Shown here piece by piece: positions 6,504-10,369 of a DNA stretch of 10,369 nucleotides. Under the pieces are notes generated by a model. That model was not told where the DNA came from and ran no database searches. It saw nothing but the letters and a program-made list of their open reading frames with translations. Position 1 is the first letter of the stretch; each line of letters begins with the position of its first letter. The position numbers and the translations under genes are program-made. This DNA is from Firmicutes bacterium CAG:110 (GTDB lineage Bacteria > Bacillota > Clostridia > Oscillospirales > Oscillospiraceae): contig HF988089.1 in NCBI GenBank assembly GCA_000434635.1, positions 27,689 through 38,057 of the forward strand, read 5' to 3'.

Positions 6504-7547
6504 TTAGAACTGGTTCAGGAACCGGATGTCGTTGTCGAAAATCAGTCTCAGGTCGTTGATCTTCATGCGGCCCATGGCCATACGCTCCAGACCCATGCCG
6601 AAGGCAAAGCCGGAATATTTTTCGGGGTCGATGCCGCAGTTTTCCAGAACCTTGGGGTGTACCATACCCGCGCCCAGCAGCTCAATCCAGCCCTCGCCGT
6701 GGCAGGTGGAGCAGACCTGACCGTCGATCTCGCCGGTGCCGTGGCACTTGTGGCACTGCATGTCCATTTCACAGCTCGGCTCGGTGAAGGGAAAGTGATG
6801 GGGACGGAACCGCATCACGGCGTCCTCGCCGTAGATCTTCCGCATGATGGTGGTCAGTGCGCCCTTCAGGTCGCCCATGGTGATGTTCTCCGCCACCACC
6901 AGACCCTCGATCTGATGGAACATGGGGGAGTGGGTCGCGTCGGCCTCGTCCTTGCGGAATACGCGGCCGGGAGCCAGCATACACAGCGGGGGCTTGTGCT
7001 TTTCCATATAGCGGATCTGCATGGGACTGGTCTGGGTGCGGAGCAGAACGCTGTCGTCATCGGTGAAATAGAAGGTGTCGGAGCGGTCGCGGGAGGGGTG
7101 GCCTTCCTCAATGTTCAGCCGGGTGAAGTTGTAGTCTGCCAGCTCCACCTCGGGGCCGTCCACCACCTGATAGCCCAGACCTACAAAGATGTCCTTGATG
7201 GTCTGCAGCACCTGATTCATGGGATGCTGATGGCCGATGGACACGGCCTTGCCGGGGATGGTCACGTCGATGGCTTCGGAAGCCAGCTTGGCTTCCAGCG
7301 CGGCGGCGTGGATGTCGGCCTTCCGCTTTTCCAGCTCCTGCTCGATGCTTGCCCGGACGGAATTCGCCAGCTGACCCATGACGGGGCGCTCCTCAGCGGA
7401 GAGCTTGCCCATCTGCTTTAAGACGGCGGTCAGCTCGCCCTTCTTGCCCAGCAGCTTGACGCGAAGCTCTTCCAGAGCCGCCGGGGTGGCGGCAGCTTCC
7501 AGCGCTGTCAGGGCATTGGCTTTGATTTGCTCTAACTGTTCTTTCAT
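6504..7547 (-). CDS. pheS: Phenylalanyl-tRNA synthetase alpha subunit
   Basis: The 347-residue catalytic subunit of PheRS, a class II aminoacyl-tRNA synthetase. An N-terminal helical, coiled-coil-like region (1-90) contacts tRNA. The core carries HPMNQVLQTI (motif 1 area, 108-117), the motif 2 stretch GRVFRKDEADATHSPMFHQ (194-212) and motif 3 GFAFGMGLERMAMGR (313-327). Residues 265-286 hold two CxxCxGxG units (CHKCHGTG and CSTCHGEG) separated by six residues, a roomier version of the cysteine cluster often seen in Firmicute PheS. The open frame continues upstream into repeat copy 3, but AGGAGG lies seven bases before the ATG at 7547; the ATG two codons earlier is only one base from it. The start MKEQLEQIKANAL is therefore preferred. 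pheT follows at 13 bases. Confidence 0.98.
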   Translation of the reverse strand: MKEQLEQIKANALTALEAAATPAALEELRVKLLGKKGELTAVLKQMGKLSAEERPVMGQLANSVRASIEQELEKRKADIHAAALEAKLASEAIDVTIPGKAVSIGHQHPMNQVLQTIKDIFVGLGYQVVDGPEVELADYNFTRLNIEEGHPSRDRSDTFYFTDDDSVLLRTQTSPMQIRYMEKHKPPLCMLAPGRVFRKDEADATHSPMFHQIEGLVVAENITMGDLKGALTTIMRKIYGEDAVMRFRPHHFPFTEPSCEMDMQCHKCHGTGEIDGQVCSTCHGEGWIELLGAGMVHPKVLENCGIDPEKYSGFAFGMGLERMAMGRMKINDLRLIFDNDIRFLNQF

Positions 7548-7570
7548 GTTCATTCCTCCTGAAAGGTCTA

Positions 7571-7733
7571 GGGAACCTCTGAATAAATCGTCTTTGGCTG
7601 AGCAGCGGATCTTTTGCCCCCAGCCTGCGGTATGAAAAATGGGAAATACATACAGTATTCCCGCATTTTCCATACCTTGCCTGGAGACAAAATCTCTCGC
7701 TGTCAGCTCTCGCCGATTTAATCAGAGCTTCCT
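7571..7733 (+). repeat. Dispersed long-palindrome element, copy 3, in the pheS leader
   Basis: A 163-bp element starting GGGAACCTCTGAATAAATCG and ending CGATTTAATCAGAGCTTCC, in the same orientation as copy 1. It folds end to end, with TATGAAAAATG opposite CATTTTCCATA and the apex GGGAAATAC-ATACA-GTATTCCC. It fills nearly all the space between the T-box terminator T-run (ends 7741) and the pheS ribosome binding site, so it is part of any transcript that reads through into pheST. The central stem bases differ from copies 1 and 2 in matched pairs. Confidence 0.88.
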
Positions 7734-7740
7734 TTACTAC

Positions 7741-7779
7741 AAAAAAATAGACCCTTCATCCCGAAACCGGGACGAAAGG
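7741..7779 (-). terminator. T-box terminator hairpin
   Basis: On the minus strand, CCTTTCGTCCCG and CGGGATGAAGG pair with one bulge and a G-U pair around a GTTT-type loop. The sequence then reads GTCTA and seven T residues (7741-7747). It is the conditional terminator of the T-box, mutually exclusive with the antiterminator formed by the conserved GGTGGTACCGCGG segment. Confidence 0.9.
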
Positions 7780-8002
7780 CATTCCTTCCGCGGTACCACC
7801 CGCAATTCGCCGAAACGGCGCGCTTTTCGGATGCAGACACATCCAAGACCGTTAACGCAGTCACGCGGCCAACTCTACTTTTCGTTCAAGCGGCAGCTCC
7901 CGGGAGAAAGCCCGGCATTGCACGCAAGCGGATCTCACCATCCCGCTCTCTCTGACAGCGCAAACCAACACAAGGCAGCCCATTCAACGCTTTTTCCGTA
8001 TC
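7741..8002 (-). promoter_or_regulatory. T-box leader of pheST (tRNA-Phe responsive)
   Basis: On the minus strand the leader contains the T-box consensus GGGTGGTACCGCGG (7788-7801), the AGAGAG and ATGGTGAGAT distal stem I elements (about 7932-7952), GAGCTGCCGCTTGAACG and CGTTAACGG. Aligned to the usual position before the (A/T)CCnnnGAGC segment, the specifier codon is TTC (7906-7908), phenylalanine. The antiterminator bulge TGGT would pair with ACCA, fitting a tRNA with discriminator A. In this family uncharged tRNA stabilises the antiterminator and lets transcription continue, so pheST should rise when charged tRNA-Phe is scarce. The start at 8002 is inferred from the promoter. Confidence 0.92.
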
Positions 8003-8008
8003 GCCCTC

Positions 8009-8037
8009 ATATTAGCATATACGGCTAAAATATGCAA
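8009..8037 (-). promoter_or_regulatory. Sigma-A promoter of the T-box-pheST operon
   Basis: On the minus strand, TTGCAT (8032-8037), a 17-base spacer and TAATAT (8009-8014). This places the transcript start near 8002, at the expected distance before T-box stem I. Confidence 0.82.
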
Positions 8038-8076
8038 GCATTTTTTTCACGGAACCCGCCTAAAACGGGAAATCTC

Positions 8077-8105
8077 TTGACGAAGGCGCGGGGGAGTGAT
8101 ATGGT
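8077..8105 (+). promoter_or_regulatory. Probable sigma-A promoter of the M32 peptidase-nnrD unit
   Basis: TTGACG (8077-8082), a 17-base spacer and TATGGT (8100-8105), 33 bases before the ATG of the peptidase gene. The -35 has five and the -10 four of six consensus bases. It is back to back with the pheST promoter, separated by about 40 bases that include a CCCG/CGGG hairpin and a T7 run. Confidence 0.6.
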
Positions 8106-8138
8106 TGGAGTATCGAAAAAACAAAGGAGTGCATTGCC

Positions 8139-9637
8139 ATGAAATATGAATCCGTACAGCAGGCGCGAGAAGCCCTCAAGAAGCTGGAACAGACCCAGGC
8201 GGCGTCTTGGGCGTGCTGTATCTGGACGCCACCACCGCCGCGCCCAGCGACACCTGGGAGGGACGGGGCAAGACCATGGAGGTCATGTCTCAGATCACCT
8301 ATGATCTGCTGGTGAACGATGAGAATGACGAGCTTCTTTCCTATCTGGAAGCCCACGCCGATGAGCTGGATGCCCAGACAAAGCGGGAGGTAGAGGTTCT
8401 GCGCAAAAGCTACGACCAGATTCACCGTATCCCGGCGGAGGAATACGTCGCCTATTCCGTGCTGATTAACGACGCCGAGAGCGTATGGCACAAGGCGAAG
8501 CCGGAGGACGATTTTGCCGCATTTGCCCCGTATCTGGAAAAGATCGTGGACTATAACCGGAAGTTTGCCGGGTATTACCATCCGGAATTGGCGCCCTACG
8601 ACGCGCTGCTGAACGAATACGAGGAGGGGATGAACGTGGAGACGCTGGACGCCTTCTTCGCCCAGCTCCGGCAGACCATCGTCCCCCTCATCGAGAAGAT
8701 CCGGGCGACGAAGCAGATCGACGACGCTTTCCTGTACCGCCATTATCCTGTGGAGATTCAGAGAAAGCTCTCCGATTATCTCATGGAGGTCATGGGCATT
8801 GACCGCACCCACTGCGGCATTGCCGAAACGGAGCATCCCTTCACCACCAATTTCAACAACAAGGATGTGCGCATCACCACCCATTATTTTGAGGACAATC
8901 TGGTTTCCTCCATGTTCTCCGTCATTCACGAAGGCGGCCACGCCCTGTATGAGCTGGGGGCGGACGACTGCTACAATTACACCGCTCTCGCCGGCGGCGT
9001 GTCCATGGGCATTCACGAGAGCCAGAGCCGGTTCTATGAGAACATCATCGGCAGAAGTCCCGCCTATGTCCACGCCGTTTTCCCGAAGCTGAAGGAGCTG
9101 TTCCCGGAGCAGCTGGCCGATGTGGACGAGAATATGTTCTACCGCGCCATCAACAAGGCAGAGCCGTCTCTCATCCGGACGGAAGCCGACGAGCTGACCT
9201 ACTGCCTGCACATTATGGTGCGCTACGAGATCGAAAAGCAGCTGATCGGGGGAACTCTCGCGGTCAAAGACGTTCCTGCGGAATGGAAGCGGCTGTATAA
9301 AAAGTATCTGGGCGTGGACGTTCCCAGCGACCGGGAGGGCTGCCTTCAGGACAGCCATTGGAGCGGCGGCAGCATCGGCTACTTCCCCTCCTATGCCCTT
9401 GGCAGCGCCTACGGCGCACAGATGCTGCACAAAATGCAGGAGGAAATCGGCGACATCTGGGCGGACGTGGCAAAGGGTGACCTGAGCAAGGTCACGGACT
9501 GGCTGAGAAGCCATATCCACCGCTATGCCAGCTTCAAGAAGCCCGGCGAGCTGTTTGAATCCGTGTGCGGCAAGTTCGACGCAAAGTATTATACCGACTA
9601 CCTGACGGAAAAGTACACGAAGCTGTACGGCCTGTAA
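8139..9637 (+). CDS. M32 family carboxypeptidase (Taq-type), apparent frameshift near codon 22
   Basis: A zinc metallocarboxypeptidase that trims C-terminal residues from peptides in the cytoplasm. The main frame runs 8207-9637 (476 codons) and carries the family motifs: HPFTTNF, DVRITT, the zinc site HEGGH (8927 on), the ligand motif HESQSRFYENIIGRS and RTEADELTY. It has no ATG at its head. The true start is almost certainly the ATG at 8139, which has AAAGGAG nine bases upstream and encodes MKYESVQQAREALKKLEQTQ in a different frame. The coding signal switches frame at about 8199-8207 (in GGCGGCGTCTTGG), as one lost base would cause. Restoring a base gives about 499 residues, normal for M32. 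The cause may be a sequencing or assembly error or a real inactivating mutation. No slippery heptamer is visible. The downstream nnrD starts four bases after the stop. Confidence 0.9.
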
Positions 9638-9641
9638 GACC

Positions 9642-10369
9642 ATGATAAGACGGCTGAATCACGAGTTGGTTTTGTCCCTCCTGCCTGACCGGAATCCATG
9701 GGGGCACAAGGGGAATTTCGGCAAGCTCCTGCTGCTGTGCGGCAGCAGGGGGTATACGGGGGCGGCGTTTTTCGCCGCCATGGGTGCGTTGCGTGCAGGC
9801 GCGGGGCTGGTATTTCTGGGGGTGCCTGAGAGCATCTACGGCATTGAAGCGGTGAAACTCAATGAGCCGGTGATTTTTCCCCTGCCCGACGCGGGCGGCA
9901 GGCTCTGCGCCGATGCCGTGCCGGAAATTCTTACACGACTTCCCCAGATGGACGCCGTGCTGGTCGGCCCCGGTCTGGGGCAGTCCGAGGGAACGCTGGC
10001 GGTGGTCAGGGCGGTGCTGGAAAAAGCGGAATGCCCGGTGGTCGTGGATGCAGACGGCATAAATGTTTTGTCCGCGCATAGAGATTTACTGCGCGGAAGG
10101 AAATCGCCCACCATTCTGACGCCCCACGACGGAGAGTTTGCCCGTCTGGGCGGCGTCATCGGGGAAGACCGCATGTCTGCGGCTGCTGACCTTGCCTACG
10201 ATCTGGGGTGCGTCGTCCTGTTGAAGGGTCACGAGACCTGCATCACCGACGGCACGGACGGCTATCTTAACCCCACCGGGAATCCCGGTATGGCCGTCGG
10301 GGGCAGCGGGGACGTGCTGGCGGGCGTCATTACGGCGCTGCTGGGGGCGGGATTGCCGCCGCTGGAAGC
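9642..10369 (+). CDS. nnrD: ADP/ATP-dependent NAD(P)H-hydrate dehydratase, 3' end beyond window
   Basis: The first 242 codons of an enzyme that converts the damaged cofactors NADHX and NADPHX (S epimer) back to NADH and NADPH using ADP or ATP, with a ribokinase-like fold. Visible signatures are HKGNFGKLLLLCGSRGYTGA (22-41), the MGALRAGAGLVFLG segment, VLVGPGLG (107-113), VVVDADGINVL, TPHDGEFARL (160-169), LLKGHETCITDG and NPGMAVGGSGDVLAGVITAL, which includes the catalytic Asp224. It lacks the N-terminal epimerase domain often fused in bacteria, so it is the stand-alone form. The ATG is four bases after the peptidase stop and no good ribosome binding site precedes it, so translation probably depends on coupling to the upstream gene. 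Confidence 0.95.
   Translation, partial: MIRRLNHELVLSLLPDRNPWGHKGNFGKLLLLCGSRGYTGAAFFAAMGALRAGAGLVFLGVPESIYGIEAVKLNEPVIFPLPDAGGRLCADAVPEILTRLPQMDAVLVGPGLGQSEGTLAVVRAVLEKAECPVVVDADGINVLSAHRDLLRGRKSPTILTPHDGEFARLGGVIGEDRMSAAADLAYDLGCVVLLKGHETCITDGTDGYLNPTGNPGMAVGGSGDVLAGVITALLGAGLPPLE

Noticed and set aside
7548..7673. An upstream in-frame extension of pheS by 42 codons.
   Set aside because: It is encoded by repeat copy 3, lacks a ribosome binding site, and would extend PheS beyond its usual length.
30..7745. Target-site duplications flanking the three palindromic elements.
   Set aside because: Comparing the bases just outside each copy showed no convincing direct repeat, so a cut-and-paste insertion signature cannot be claimed.
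8199..8210. Programmed -1 ribosomal frameshifting in the M32 peptidase gene.
   Set aside because: No X XXY YYZ slippery heptamer is present in the required frame, no internal Shine-Dalgarno-like stimulator is evident, and this family is not known to use recoding.

Overview
The window looks like chromosomal DNA from a spore-forming anaerobic Firmicute, most likely a clostridium of the Oscillospiraceae/Ruminococcaceae type. The grounds are spoVAD-spoVAE, IreB, a T-box in front of pheST, AGGAGG-type ribosome binding sites, and GC-rich coding with G/C-ending codons. There are no rRNA or tRNA genes, CRISPR arrays, transposase genes or phage genes.

Layout. Positions 190-3299 and 3723-7547 are read on the minus strand, and 8139 to the end on the plus strand. 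From the right, a divergent promoter region near 8000-8110 drives two units. Leftwards runs a phenylalanine T-box leader (about 7741-8002), then pheS and pheT. Rightwards runs an M32 metallocarboxypeptidase that carries an apparent one-base frameshift near its start, closely followed by a stand-alone NAD(P)HX dehydratase (nnrD), cut by the window end. Left of pheT, ireB forms its own unit with a near-consensus promoter and a strong terminator. Next come a 96-residue conserved clostridial protein with a near-perfect sigma-A promoter, a secreted SH3-SH3-NlpC/P60 cell-wall hydrolase with a clear terminator, and a sporulation unit. That unit has a sigma-G-like promoter, spoVAD, spoVAE and a previously easy-to-miss 38-codon gene for an Asn/Gln-rich peptide. 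spoVAC, normally next to spoVAD, is absent here.

The most unusual feature is a dispersed family of about 163-bp long-palindrome elements. There are three copies, at 43-205, 3499-3660 and 7571-7733, all between genes and one of them inverted. Each folds end to end into one imperfect hairpin. The outer arms and the loop-proximal sequence are conserved, while the middle of the stem differs between copies with compensatory changes on both sides. This points to selection on, or a replication mechanism preserving, the secondary structure. One copy sits between the T-box terminator and the pheS ribosome binding site. One copy supplies the stop codon of the Asn/Gln-rich gene, and another ends a small RBS-led reading frame at 3451.

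Functionally the window combines translation (PheRS under tRNA-Phe control), spore DPA uptake (SpoVA), cell-wall turnover and cell-wall stress signalling (NlpC/P60, IreB), peptide breakdown (M32) and nicotinamide cofactor repair (NnrD). Apart from the repeat family, the small spore-operon peptide and the frameshift, the genes are ordinary housekeeping or sporulation genes.
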